A stretch of DNA of 64,000 nucleotides from Prevotella sp. (lineage in GTDB: Bacteria > Bacteroidota > Bacteroidia > Bacteroidales > Bacteroidaceae), in assembly GCA_022641735.1 (NCBI GenBank), contig JALCDQ010000001.1, positions 372,001-436,000 of the forward strand, read 5' to 3'. The position numbers and the translations under genes were made by a program. Shown here piece after piece: positions 9,855 through 17,775 of the stretch (its first letter is position 1; every line of letters starts with the position of its first letter). The notes beneath the pieces are model-generated. The model had not been told where the DNA came from. It ran no database searches and worked only from the letters and a program-made list of their open reading frames with translations.

Positions 9855-9878
9855 CTTCATCGATTTCTATAATGGTTT

Positions 9879-10370
9879 TCATTCATTCTTTTTTGGGCAA
9901 GTGAGGAAGGAGGTGAGCATCCATACCAGTTTCTCCTGACCTTTCAGATAATCGTCCATGAGTGCCTTGGTGACGTTGTCGCCAATCTCATCAGCCAATA
10001 CACCTATCACCCGCTCTTCTTCAGTGAAGAGGCCGATGGTCTTGAGCACTTCTTCAAGCCCTTCCTTGCCTTGTGGCTCGAAGCCTGATTCCTTGACTCT
10101 TGCTCTCTTCAGCACCTTGCTCTGCCTGTTTTCAGGCGTTCCACCGAGCTGAAGGATGCGCTCAGCAATTTCATCTACTTTTGCAGCTGCGTCATCGTAA
10201 AGCTCCTCATATTTCTCATGAAGAACGAAGAAGCCCTTTCCTTTCACGTTCCAATGAAATCCGTGCAGATTGTTGTAATATACTTGCAGGTCGGCCAGCA
10301 ACTGTGCCAAGGCGTCCACCACGTTGTTCACTCTGTTCTCATCTAATTTGATATAATCTAAAGTTTTCAT
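9879..10370 (-). CDS. dps: Dps-family ferritin-like DNA-protection protein
   Basis: 163 residues from the ATG of MKTLDYIKLDE; the open frame continues upstream but across the promoter. The Dps ferroxidase residues are visible: NLHGFHWNVKGKGFFVLHEKYEELYDDAAAKVDEIAER is the expected pattern (quoted in parts: LHGFHWNVKG, HEKYEELYDD, VDEIAERI). A C-terminal helix ends TSFLTCPKKNE. The family forms a 12-subunit shell that oxidises Fe(II) with hydrogen peroxide and shields DNA. It is transcribed divergently from oxyR, with 188 bp between the two start codons, a classic arrangement for peroxide control. Regulation by OxyR is inferred from this position. Confidence 0.95.
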   Translation of the reverse strand: MKTLDYIKLDENRVNNVVDALAQLLADLQVYYNNLHGFHWNVKGKGFFVLHEKYEELYDDAAAKVDEIAERILQLGGTPENRQSKVLKRARVKESGFEPQGKEGLEEVLKTIGLFTEEERVIGVLADEIGDNVTKALMDDYLKGQEKLVWMLTSFLTCPKKNE

Positions 10371-10417
10371 ATTGTTTTGAATTTTAATTGTTATACATCT
10401 TGTTTCTTTTACGAAGG

Positions 10418-10449
10418 CAAAGGTACGACATTTACAAATAGATAACAAC
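10418..10449 (-). promoter_or_regulatory. Candidate dps promoter
   Basis: On the minus strand TACCTTTG (10425-10418) fits the Bacteroidota -7 box TAnnTTTG. GTTG at 10449-10446 lies 20 bp upstream as a partial -33 box. The start site would be near 10411, leaving a leader of about 40 nt. Confidence 0.6.
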
Positions 10450-10501
10450 AGAAAAAAATTATATCAAAATAGATAAAATCTATAATTTATGTCTATCGGC
10501 C

Positions 10502-10532
10502 ATTGTTTTCTCATTCCTTTTTCTTATCTTTG
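10502..10532 (+). promoter_or_regulatory. Candidate oxyR promoter
   Basis: TATCTTTG at 10525-10532 fits the -7 box, and ATTG at 10502-10505 lies 19 bp upstream as a -33-like box. The leader to the ATG at 10559 would be about 20 nt. Confidence 0.6.
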
Positions 10533-10558
10533 CAAAGACTAATAACCCGTATTTGATT

Positions 10559-11485
10559 ATGACTCTGCAACAATTGGAATATATCATCGCCGTTTATCGC
10601 TTTAAGCAATTCGGCAAGGCGGCTGACTACTGCAACGTCACTCAACCTACGCTCAGCGCTATGGTTCAGAAGCTGGAAGAGGAATTGGGCGTAAAGATAT
10701 TCGACCGGAAGAAAAAGCCTGTGGAGGTCACGCCGATAGGTCAGAAAGTGATAGAACAGGCATGGAAGGTCATCGTACGTGCAAGGAAACTGAAAGAAAT
10801 TGTGACTGAAGAGAAGCATTCGCTCGAAGGTCCTTTTAATATTGGCATACTGCCCACCATTGCCCCTTACCTCATCCCCAACGTGTTTCCCAAGCTGATG
10901 AACAGCCATCCCGAAATGGATATCCGTATCACGGAGATGAAGACCGAAGAGATAAAACGGGCTTTGCGACATGGTGACATCGACGCGGGTATCCTCGCAG
11001 TGGTGGATGGCATCGAAGACTTCAACAGCAAAGGCCTGTATTATGAGCAGTTCTTTGCCTACGTTGCCAAGAGCGACAAACTCTATCACTATGAGCATAT
11101 CAAGAACCAGGACCTCAACGGCGAGTTTCTTTGGCTTTTGGGAGAAGGTCATTGCCTGAGCAATCAATTGGAGAAATTCTGCCATCTGAAGTCGGTGGCA
11201 AAGAATGAGCGGGCTTATCGGCTGGGCAGCATCGAGACCTTCATGCGGATGGTGGAAAACGGAAAGGGAGTCACCTTCATTCCCGAATTGGCAACCTTGC
11301 AGCTGACTGACTCTCAAAAGGACCTCGTCAGGCCCTTTGCCATTCCTGCGCCTACCCGCCACATCGTCATGCTCACCAGCAAAAGCTTTATCCGCAAGGC
11401 CCTGCTCGACCTTATCATCGAGGAAATCAAGAAGGCCGTGCCCAAAAAGATGCTCCAACTGCAAAGAGACGAGCAGAAAGTATAA
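10559..11485 (+). CDS. oxyR: Peroxide-sensing LysR-family regulator OxyR
   Basis: 308 residues from the ATG at 10559 (an in-frame TTG lies two codons earlier). The N-terminal winged helix-turn-helix is clear (LEYIIAVYRFKQFGKAADYC, TQPTLSAMVQKLEEELG). The effector domain has GHCLSNQLEKFC with cysteines at residues 199 and 208. That spacing and numbering are the same as the redox pair of E. coli OxyR, which forms a disulfide when hydrogen peroxide is present. The neighbours agree with the assignment: dps is divergent on one side and yaaA lies 18 bp downstream, both peroxide-defence genes. The 332-residue frame on the opposite strand over this gene is a shadow. Confidence 0.95.
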   Translation: MTLQQLEYIIAVYRFKQFGKAADYCNVTQPTLSAMVQKLEEELGVKIFDRKKKPVEVTPIGQKVIEQAWKVIVRARKLKEIVTEEKHSLEGPFNIGILPTIAPYLIPNVFPKLMNSHPEMDIRITEMKTEEIKRALRHGDIDAGILAVVDGIEDFNSKGLYYEQFFAYVAKSDKLYHYEHIKNQDLNGEFLWLLGEGHCLSNQLEKFCHLKSVAKNERAYRLGSIETFMRMVENGKGVTFIPELATLQLTDSQKDLVRPFAIPAPTRHIVMLTSKSFIRKALLDLIIEEIKKAVPKKMLQLQRDEQKV

Positions 11486-11503
11486 ACGACTAACACACAA
11501 AAG

Positions 11504-12253
11504 ATGCAAATACTACTTGCTTGCGCAAAGATAATGACAGGAACGGCACCCAAAGAGATACCCTTCTGCACGGAGCCTCAATTCCAATTGCAGGCGAATG
11601 AAAATGCCATACAAATGGCCAGTTATTCCGCTGAACAGCTACAGGAAATGTTGCATGTAAACGGAAAGATTGCCCATGAAGACTGGCAACGCTATCAGTC
11701 GTTCTTCGAAAGGAGCACGCGTCAACCTGCCGTTTTCTGTTATGACGGCATGGTCTTTCAGAAGCTGGCACCGGAGACTTTCACGGAGGAAGAACTGCGC
11801 TATGCCAACAGCCATCTCTTTATCGGCTCCTTTCTTTATGGGTTGCTGCGCCCATTGGATAAAATCAACAGATATCGTTTGGAGGGAAACGTAGAACTGC
11901 CTGACAATGGAGGCAAGACGATGTTCGACTTTTGGAAGCCTATCCTTACCGAATGGTTTATTCAAAAGGTGAAAGCGGATGACGGCATCCTTATCAACCT
12001 TGCCAGCGATGAATTCCGCAACATTTTCGATTGGCGGCAAGTGAAGAGCCGGCTGACCATTATCACACCCGAATTCAAAGTTGAGAAAGACGGCCGTCAG
12101 AAGACCATCGTCATCTATACGAAGATGTGCCGAGGTGCCATGACCCGATGGATTCTTCAAAATAGGCTCACCGATATCACCGCCCTAAAGGCCTTCCATT
12201 ATGAGGGTTTTGAATATGCTCACGACTGGTTGTTCTCCCTATCCTCACGATAA
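11504..12253 (+). CDS. yaaA: YaaA/DUF328 peroxide-stress protein
   Basis: 249 residues starting MQILLACAKIMTG. Conserved family blocks are visible: PAVFCYDGMVFQKLAPETF, HLFIGSFLYGLLRPLDKINRYRLE (cut here), ILINLASDEF and the C-terminal MCRGAMTRWI with FHYEGFEY. In E. coli YaaA lowers free intracellular iron during hydrogen peroxide stress and belongs to the OxyR regulon. Here it follows oxyR by 18 bp and is probably co-transcribed, which supports the same role. Length is normal for the family. Confidence 0.93.
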   Translation: MQILLACAKIMTGTAPKEIPFCTEPQFQLQANENAIQMASYSAEQLQEMLHVNGKIAHEDWQRYQSFFERSTRQPAVFCYDGMVFQKLAPETFTEEELRYANSHLFIGSFLYGLLRPLDKINRYRLEGNVELPDNGGKTMFDFWKPILTEWFIQKVKADDGILINLASDEFRNIFDWRQVKSRLTIITPEFKVEKDGRQKTIVIYTKMCRGAMTRWILQNRLTDITALKAFHYEGFEYAHDWLFSLSSR

Positions 12254-12272
12254 TTGGCTATCTATGACAAAA

Positions 12273-12312
12273 AAATAACTAAATGCTGAGAAAATCAAGC
12301 ACTTAGTTATTT
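12273..12312. terminator. Two-way hairpin between yaaA and tRNA-Gln
   Basis: AAATAACTAA-A-TGCT (12273-12287) pairs with AGCA-C-TTAGTTATTT (12298-12312), about 14 bp with one mismatch. On the minus strand it is followed by TTTTTGTC, so it should end the tRNA transcript. On the plus strand only a short T run follows. Confidence 0.65.
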
Positions 12313-12318
12313 CTGCAG

Positions 12319-12389
12319 TTGGGATACTCGGACTCGAACCAAGAATGGCAGGACCAGAATCTGCAGTGTTACCATTACACCATATCCCA
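12319..12389 (-). tRNA. tRNA-Gln (anticodon CTG)
   Basis: 71 nt. The acceptor arms TGGGATA and TATCCCA pair perfectly over 7 bp, and the discriminator is A. The D-stem is GTGT/ACAC with an AATGGTA loop, the T-arm reads TTGG-TTCGAGT-CCGA, and the anticodon loop is TTCTGGT, giving CTG. No CCA is encoded, as is common in this phylum. The anticodon stem GCAGA/CCTGC has an A-C mismatch at the pair closing the loop. Confidence 0.93.
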
Positions 12390-12414
12390 ATAGTCTGTTT
12401 TTGTTTTGCGGGTG

Positions 12415-12445
12415 CAAAGTTAGTGCTTTTTTCGAATAATACAAA
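12415..12445 (-). promoter_or_regulatory. tRNA-Gln promoter
   Basis: Minus-strand TTTG (12445-12442), a 19-bp gap, then TAACTTTG (12422-12415): a textbook Bacteroidota -33/-7 pair. It sits 26 bp before the 5' end of the mature tRNA. Confidence 0.8.
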
Positions 12446-12517
12446 AGATTTTGAGACTTTTTTCATAAAAAAAATCAAATTCAAACTGAAAAAGAATGTT
12501 TTTCAAATAAATAGATG

Positions 12518-12525
12518 TAACTTTG
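12518..12525 (+). promoter_or_regulatory. Candidate -7 box for rsfS
   Basis: TAACTTTG at 12518-12525 lies 26 bp before the rsfS start codon. No clean -33 box is visible at the expected distance. Confidence 0.5.
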
Positions 12526-12551
12526 TGCCAAAAGAGTAGTTTTAAAAATAA

Positions 12552-12911
12552 ATGACGACAACAAAACAATTACTGAAGACCATCACAAAGGGTATCCAGG
12601 AAAAGAAGGGGCAAGACATTACGGTGGTCGACCTTACGGGTATCGATGGCACCATAGCCGATTATTTCATCATCTGCCAAGGAAATTCGCCTGCTCAAGT
12701 GGAGGCTATCACGGAATCAATAGGTGACGTGGTAAGAGTGGATGCCGGTGAGAAACCGCTGAATGTCATCGGCTTGGGTAACGACCAATGGGTGGCAATG
12801 GATTACACCGACGTGTTGGTGCATATCTTCCTTCCGGAAACAAGAAGCTTCTATGCCTTGGAAAACTTATGGGAAGATGCCAAACTGACAAAAATTCCGA
12901 ATGTTGATTAA
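12552..12911 (+). CDS. rsfS: Ribosomal silencing factor RsfS (Iojap family)
   Basis: 119 residues. Family signatures: ITVVDLTGIDGTIADYFIIC with GNSPAQVEAITESI, then GEKPLNVIGLGNDQWVAMDY (split here) and VHIFLPETRSFYALENLW. RsfS binds ribosomal protein uL14 on the large subunit and blocks joining with the small subunit when nutrients fall. It lies 82 bp before ftsH in the same direction; the order rsfS-ftsH-cdsA is common in Bacteroidota. Length is as expected. Confidence 0.95.
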   Translation: MTTTKQLLKTITKGIQEKKGQDITVVDLTGIDGTIADYFIICQGNSPAQVEAITESIGDVVRVDAGEKPLNVIGLGNDQWVAMDYTDVLVHIFLPETRSFYALENLWEDAKLTKIPNVD

Positions 12912-12993
12912 ATTTGGCATGATATTTGCTTTCTCCTTATTAGGCTAGTCAGACTGATTAGGCGGAGGATATATTTAATTATTAAAAAGAAGT

Positions 12994-15087
12994 ATGAACA
13001 ATAACAACAATCCTTATAACAGAAATAATAATAACGACGAGCAACCGAAGATGCCGAAGTTCAATCCTACGTGGATTTACGCCATCATTCTGATTACGCT
13101 CATCATTCTGTTTCTTACGGGTGGCGGCAATTTCTTAGGTGGAAGCGGTGCCAGCCAAAAGGCGACATTGTCTGAATTCAAGGTTTATGTCAACAAGGGA
13201 TATGCCGACAGAGTGGTAATCAACAAGGATGACTGCACACTGAAGATGTATGTGAAGGCAAAGAACATCCGCGATGTCTTTAACATGAGTGCCAAGCAAG
13301 TAGGGGCAAGTCCTTACGTGCAGGTGGAATTCGGCTCTGTTGACGAATTGGAGAAATATCTGACGGAAGCACAGAAGAACCGCAAACTTAGAGATTTTGC
13401 TTACGAGAACGAGAAGAGCAACGACTTTGTGAACTTGCTCATCAACCTCTCGCCATTGATTCTCATCGTTGTATTCTGGCTTATACTCATGCGTGGATGG
13501 GGCAAAGGCGGCTCCGGAGGCGGTGGCGTCTTCAGCGTAGGCAAGAGCAAAGCCAAGCTCTATGAAAAAGCAGGAGAACTGGGCATCACCTTCAAGGACG
13601 TAGCCGGACAGGAAGGTGCTAAGCAGGAAGTACAGGAAATCGTGGAGTTCTTGAAGAATCCAAAGAAATATACAGAACTTGGAGGAAAGATTCCAAAGGG
13701 CGCATTGCTCATTGGTCCTCCGGGAACGGGTAAGACATTGCTTGCTAAAGCCGTAGCCGGTGAGGCTGGCGTGCCATTCTTCTCGATGAGTGGTTCCGAC
13801 TTCGTAGAGATGTTCGTCGGCGTGGGAGCAAGTCGTGTACGTGATGTCTTCCGCCAAGCAAAGGAGAAAGCACCATGCATCATCTTCATTGATGAGATTG
13901 ATGCGGTGGGAAGAGCACGTTCTAAGAACCCTTCAATGGGTGGCAACGACGAGCGTGAGAACACGCTGAATGCCTTGCTTACAGAGATGGACGGCTTCGG
14001 CACTAACTCAGGTGTCATCGTATTGGCAGCCACCAATAGAGCTGACATGCTTGACAATGCCCTCCTCAGAGCCGGACGTTTTGACAGACAAATTCATGTG
14101 GACCTGCCAGATTTGGCAGAACGCAAAGCCATATTCAACGTTCATCTGAAGCCTATCAAGAAAGATGACACCGTAGACATCGACTTTCTCGCCCGTCAGA
14201 CTCCTGGTTTCTCGGGTGCTGACATCGCCAATGTTTGCAACGAAGCAGCGCTGATTGCTGCCCGACATAACAGTTCGCATGTAGGTAAACAGGACTTTCT
14301 GGATGCTGTGGACAGAATCATTGGAGGACTGGAGAAGAAAACCAAGGTGATGACGGCTGAAGAGAAGCGTGCCATTGCCATTCATGAGGCCGGACATGCC
14401 ACAATCTCATGGTTCTGCGAGCATGCCAATCCTTTGGTGAAAGTCACCATCGTGCCTCGTGGACAGGCGCTCGGCGCAGCATGGTATCTGCCGGAAGAGC
14501 GCGTCATCACCACGAAGGAGGAGATGCTCGACGAGATGTGCGCCCTCTTAGGAGGCCGTGCAGCTGAAGATCTCTTCACCGGACATATCTCAACAGGTGC
14601 TATGAACGACCTTGAGCGTGCCACTAAGAGTGCTTATGGCATGGTGGCTTATGCAGGTATGAGCGAGAAACTCCCTAATATCTGCTATTACAACAATCAG
14701 GAATATCAGTTCCAGCGCCCTTATTCTGAAACTACAGCCAAGATTATGGATGATGAAGTGCTGAAGATGATTAATGAACAATACGCGCGTGCAAAGCAAA
14801 TCCTGACGGAACACAGCAAAGGACACGAGCAATTAGCAGAGTTGCTTTTCCAGAAGGAAGTCATCTTTGCGGAGGATGTGGAGAACATCTTCGGCAAGCG
14901 TCAATGGGTAAGTCGCTCGGAAGAAATCTTTGAAGCCAATGAGGCCAAAGAACCTAAGCTCGAGGATATGCCGGATGCTGTAAAGCAAGCACAGGCTGAA
15001 CACGAGAAGGCCATTGCCGACAAAGACCAGCAATCACTGGGGAACGAGAATACCGAAAACGACGACGATAATAAAGAGGAGAATTGA
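12994..15087 (+). CDS. ftsH: ATP-dependent zinc metalloprotease FtsH
   Basis: 697 residues. It begins with an Asn-rich cytoplasmic stretch, then a membrane segment ([17 protein letters not shown], about residues 29-45), a periplasmic domain, and a second membrane segment ([19 protein letters not shown], around 150-168). The AAA module has Walker A GPPGTGKT, Walker [14 protein letters not shown] and the second region of homology [15 protein letters not shown]. The zinc site HEAGH is near residue 464. The C-terminus is acidic ([12 protein letters not shown]). FtsH is a membrane-anchored hexamer that unfolds and degrades membrane and short-lived cytosolic proteins. cdsA starts 4 bp after its stop. 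Confidence 0.98.
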   Translation: MNNNNNPYNRNNNNDEQPKMPKFNPTWIYAIILITLIILFLTGGGNFLGGSGASQKATLSEFKVYVNKGYADRVVINKDDCTLKMYVKAKNIRDVFNMSAKQVGASPYVQVEFGSVDELEKYLTEAQKNRKLRDFAYENEKSNDFVNLLINLSPLILIVVFWLILMRGWGKGGSGGGGVFSVGKSKAKLYEKAGELGITFKDVAGQEGAKQEVQEIVEFLKNPKKYTELGGKIPKGALLIGPPGTGKTLLAKAVAGEAGVPFFSMSGSDFVEMFVGVGASRVRDVFRQAKEKAPCIIFIDEIDAVGRARSKNPSMGGNDERENTLNALLTEMDGFGTNSGVIVLAATNRADMLDNALLRAGRFDRQIHVDLPDLAERKAIFNVHLKPIKKDDTVDIDFLARQTPGFSGADIANVCNEAALIAARHNSSHVGKQDFLDAVDRIIGGLEKKTKVMTAEEKRAIAIHEAGHATISWFCEHANPLVKVTIVPRGQALGAAWYLPEERVITTKEEMLDEMCALLGGRAAEDLFTGHISTGAMNDLERATKSAYGMVAYAGMSEKLPNICYYNNQEYQFQRPYSETTAKIMDDEVLKMINEQYARAKQILTEHSKGHEQLAELLFQKEVIFAEDVENIFGKRQWVSRSEEIFEANEAKEPKLEDMPDAVKQAQAEHEKAIADKDQQSLGNENTENDDDNKEEN

Positions 15088-15091
15088 TACT

Positions 15092-15955
15092 ATGAGTGAA
15101 AAAGGAAAGAATCTTATCATAAGAACCATCACCGGAGTGCTCTTTGTAGCCATCATGGTGACCTGTTTTCTCGACCCTATAGCCATGATATTCGTGTTTG
15201 CCCTCATCACAGGTCTGGCTATATGGGAATATTGCGGATTGGTGAATGAGAAGGAAGACGTCGTCGTGAACCGCTTTATCACCACCGTGGCGGGCGTCTG
15301 TTTTTTTCTATCAGTGGCGGGCATCAACAGTGGGATCATCTCCACCAACGGCGTATTCATCCCCTATCTGCTCACCATCATCTACCTCTTCATCAGCGAG
15401 CTCTACACGAAGAACAGCAATGCCCTCAACAACTGGGCTTACACGATGCTTTCACAGCTCTATATCGCCCTACCCTTCGCGATGATTAACGTTCTGGCCT
15501 TCAGGCAATCTCCTGATGGACGCTTCGGCTACTATTATCTGTTGCCAATGTGCGTCTTCATCTTCCTTTGGGCTAACGACACGGGTGCTTATTGCTTCGG
15601 CTCTCTTTGGGGCAAGCATAAGCTTTTCCCACGCATCAGCCCCGCAAAGACATGGGAAGGAAGCATCGGAGGCGGCATCGTGGTGCTGATTTTGTCAGCC
15701 GTTGTCGGTTTTATAGAGATGAAAGGCGACAATTTGTCAGGTCTTAACCTGCTACAATGGATAGGATTGGGATTAGTGGTCGTGGTATTCGGCACTTGGG
15801 GTGACCTTGTGGAAAGCCTCTTCAAACGTACGTTGGGCATCAAGGATAGCGGAAACATCCTGCCAGGACATGGCGGCATACTCGACAGATTCGATTCTTC
15901 TCTCATGGCAATACCTGCCACAGTCATCTACCTTTATACCCTTACGTTGTTTTAA
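15092..15955 (+). CDS. cdsA: Phosphatidate cytidylyltransferase
   Basis: 287 residues from the ATG at 15092; an open frame reaches back into ftsH but the protein homology begins here. It makes CDP-diacylglycerol from phosphatidic acid and CTP, the branch point of phospholipid synthesis. Several membrane helices are visible. The family signature is at the C-terminus: GTWGDLVESLFKRTLGIKD, then NILPGHGGILDRFDS. The gene starts 4 bp after ftsH and is surely co-transcribed. A 22-bp-period palindrome array begins about 15 bp after its stop. Confidence 0.96.
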   Translation: MSEKGKNLIIRTITGVLFVAIMVTCFLDPIAMIFVFALITGLAIWEYCGLVNEKEDVVVNRFITTVAGVCFFLSVAGINSGIISTNGVFIPYLLTIIYLFISELYTKNSNALNNWAYTMLSQLYIALPFAMINVLAFRQSPDGRFGYYYLLPMCVFIFLWANDTGAYCFGSLWGKHKLFPRISPAKTWEGSIGGGIVVLILSAVVGFIEMKGDNLSGLNLLQWIGLGLVVVVFGTWGDLVESLFKRTLGIKDSGNILPGHGGILDRFDSSLMAIPATVIYLYTLTLF

Positions 15956-15971
15956 AATCTGCCAACAGGGA

Positions 15972-16211
15972 TAAAGACAATGACCTTTAAGGAGGATAAC
16001 AACGGCTTATCTGAGGGATAAAAATAACTAACAGAGATTACAAAGGCGGTTTGTAACCACATTACAAACGGCTTGTAACGTCATTACACACGACTTGTAA
16101 CGTGATTACAAGTAGTGTGTAATCTTGTTATCAGTCGTTATCAAATTTGTCATTAACCGTTTTTGAGCTCGTCATCAGTCGTTATCAGATACGTTATTTC
16201 TTATCTTTATC
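15972..16211. repeat. Long 22-bp-period palindrome array (array 1)
   Basis: About eleven units on a 22-bp register. The core is four palindromes at 16038-16056, 16062-16078, 16084-16100 and 16106-16122, of the form TTACAAA...TTTGTAA or TTACACACGACTTGTAA. Left units start at 15994 and 16016 (GGATAAAAATAACTAACAG) and right units at 16127, 16149, 16171 and 16193 (GTTATCAGTCGTTATCAAA type). Core unit 3 is the reverse complement of unit 4 with one mismatch. It lies between the convergent cdsA and the small minus-strand gene. See findings. Confidence 0.85.
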
Positions 16212-16270
16212 AAAAGACTTCATTAGGCTTGATAATGCTGGAAATCATTTTCACGGAGAGAGAAGGTTAT

Positions 16271-16318
16271 ACAAAAAAGAGACCTGCATTTCCCTTTAAC
16301 GAGAAATGCAGGTCTCTT
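16271..16318 (-). terminator. Strong intrinsic terminator of the small ORF
   Basis: A perfect 16-bp stem, AAGAGACCTGCATTTC (16277-16292) with GAAATGCAGGTCTCTT (16303-16318), and a 10-nt loop. On the minus strand it runs into TTTTGT. It lies 25 bp after the stop codon of the ORF at 16343-16426. Confidence 0.85.
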
Positions 16319-16342
16319 CGACTTCTGAAAGTCTGCAATTAG

Positions 16343-16426
16343 TTACTTGTTCATTTTGTCTTTGATCTCAAGAGTCTTGCAAATTGTTACAGTAGCTACG
16401 CTCAAAATAATTGCTAAAGTTCCCAT
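16343..16426 (-). CDS. Candidate 27-residue small membrane protein
   Basis: A short frame below the usual gene-calling limit. It starts MGTLAIILSVATVTICKTLE and ends in a charged tail (IKDKMNK). Residues 4-15 are hydrophobic enough for a short membrane segment, followed by Cys16 and alternating Lys/Glu/Asp. A -7-like box TACTTTTG (16473-16466) lies 40 bp upstream, and a strong intrinsic terminator begins 25 bp downstream, so it looks like a complete single-gene transcription unit. I do not recognise a family. The alternative is a small non-coding RNA with a chance ORF. Confidence 0.5.
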   Translation of the reverse strand: MGTLAIILSVATVTICKTLEIKDKMNK

Positions 16427-16465
16427 TTCTTTATATTTTTAATTGTTGTATTTTCAATTCGGGCG

Positions 16466-16473
16466 CAAAAGTA
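16466..16473 (-). promoter_or_regulatory. Candidate -7 box for the small ORF
   Basis: Minus-strand TACTTTTG (16473-16466). No good -33 box at 19-21 bp; TTG occurs a little further away (16500-16498). Confidence 0.45.
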
Positions 16474-16617
16474 CAACAATCTATAGAAAGGAAATAACAA
16501 TCAGAAGGTCATCTCGAAAAATGGCCGCATTTATTGACATAAATCAAAAAAGCTTTTTGAGGTCTGAAGAAAGGCAGAGTTCTCTGAGTTCTCGGAGGAC
16601 TCTGAGAGCTCAGTTTT

Positions 16618-17775
16618 TTAATTTTTGAGGAGATTATACATGATGCCGGCGGCATTATCGGGAGCCACTGCATCACCCAGTTTTTGGCGTACTTCCTTAT
16701 AATCAGTCAGCATTTCCTCACGCTCAGGATGCGAAGGCAGAAGCTTTTCCAACTCTGCTTGGATGTTCGCAACTGAAAAACGGTCGGCCATCAGTTCCTG
16801 CACAATCTCCCGATTGGCTATCAGATTGACCAAACTGATGTATTTCACCTTAATAATATGCTCGAATCCAAAGCGAATGAGCTTGGGGATAGGCGTCTCA
16901 TAGCAAACCACTTGGGGCACATCGAATAGAGCTGTCTCCAAAGTAGCTGTGCCACTGGTGACCAAAGCCACGGCAGCATGCTTCAATAAGGCATAAGTCT
17001 CATTCCTGACCATCTTCACTTCACTGCCTTGCAAGAACTTCTCATAATAGTCATCCTCTATCGAAGGCGCTCCCGCCAATACCATTTGATAATCGGTAAA
17101 CGTACGGGCAGCCTCTATCATAGCCGGCAGATTATCCTTGATTTCCTGCTTTCGGCTGCCTGCCAAAAGAGCAATGACGGGCTTTCCGCTTTCCAAGGGA
17201 TGAGGAGAAAGCAACTTCTGACGAGCCACAAACTCCTCAAAAGTTTCCTGATAACCTTTCAAAAAGGTCCTCACCTCATCGGCTGTAGGATTCCCGACGT
17301 AATGGATTTTGTAATGATGTTTCGTCTCATAAAACGGAACTTCAAAGGGTAAGATAGAAAACAGCTCGTTGACATCGCGTTTGATGCTCTTAATCCGCCA
17401 TTCCTTCCATGCCCAAATCTTAGGAGAAATGTAATAATAGACAGGGATTTGCGTCTTGCTATGCACGAACTTGGCTATGCTCAAATTGAAGCCGGGATAG
17501 TCGACGAGTATCACGACATCGGGATTCCATTGCAGGATATCCTGTTTGCACATCGCCATATTGCTGAAGATGGTGCGCAGATGCAGCAATACCGGCACGA
17601 AACCCATATAGGCAAGTTCCTTGTAATGCTTCACTCTCGTCCCTCCAACAGCACTCATCAAGTCACCGCCAAAGAATCTGAAATCAGCCTCTTTGTCAAT
17701 CTTTTTCAGCGACATCATCAAATGACTTGCATGCAAATCACCGCTTGCCTCTCCAACTATCAGATAATATTTCAT
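16618..17775 (-). CDS. lpxB: Lipid-A-disaccharide synthase
   Basis: 385 residues starting MKYYLIVGEASGDLHASHLM, the characteristic LpxB opening. Further blocks: VILVDYPGFNLSIAKFV, YYISPKIWAWKEWRI, IHYVGNPTADEV, VIALLAGSRKQEI and LVTSGTATLETALFDVPQV. It joins UDP-diacylglucosamine and lipid X to form the lipid A disaccharide on the inner face of the inner membrane. The start codon overlaps the surE stop by 4 bp, so the two are translated from one message. Length matches the family. Confidence 0.97.
   Translation of the reverse strand: MKYYLIVGEASGDLHASHLMMSLKKIDKEADFRFFGGDLMSAVGGTRVKHYKELAYMGFVPVLLHLRTIFSNMAMCKQDILQWNPDVVILVDYPGFNLSIAKFVHSKTQIPVYYYISPKIWAWKEWRIKSIKRDVNELFSILPFEVPFYETKHHYKIHYVGNPTADEVRTFLKGYQETFEEFVARQKLLSPHPLESGKPVIALLAGSRKQEIKDNLPAMIEAARTFTDYQMVLAGAPSIEDDYYEKFLQGSEVKMVRNETYALLKHAAVALVTSGTATLETALFDVPQVVCYETPIPKLIRFGFEHIIKVKYISLVNLIANREIVQELMADRFSVANIQAELEKLLPSHPEREEMLTDYKEVRQKLGDAVAPDNAAGIMYNLLKN

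Larger units (their letters stand above)
8864..9878. other. AT-rich intergenic region upstream of PUL 1
   Basis: About 1 kb without a convincing gene. 9291-9420 is almost pure A/T with interlocking TATA/TTAA tracts. Heptamer runs of the type AAAAAAT occur at about 9190-9222, and T-rich counterparts occur at about 9452-9478 and 9565-9586. A 10-bp inverted repeat (GATTTTGCCA at 9179-9188, TGGCAGAATC at 9232-9241) encloses the first heptamer run. A possible 21-codon ORF at 9256-9321 has a good Shine-Dalgarno sequence (AAGGAG) and is treated as a finding only. A dps terminator lies at 9820-9854. It may hold regulatory DNA for susC, but the sequence does not prove it. Confidence 0.6.

Noticed and set aside
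10553..10558. TTG start two codons before the oxyR ATG
   Set aside because: The ATG at 10559 gives a protein whose redox cysteines have the standard numbering and fits the expected start.
10511..11509. 332-residue open frame on the minus strand over oxyR
   Set aside because: It is the antisense shadow of a clearly conserved LysR-type gene and has no family-like sequence.
12245..12484. 79-residue minus-strand frame across tRNA-Gln
   Set aside because: The region is a tRNA with its own promoter and terminator.
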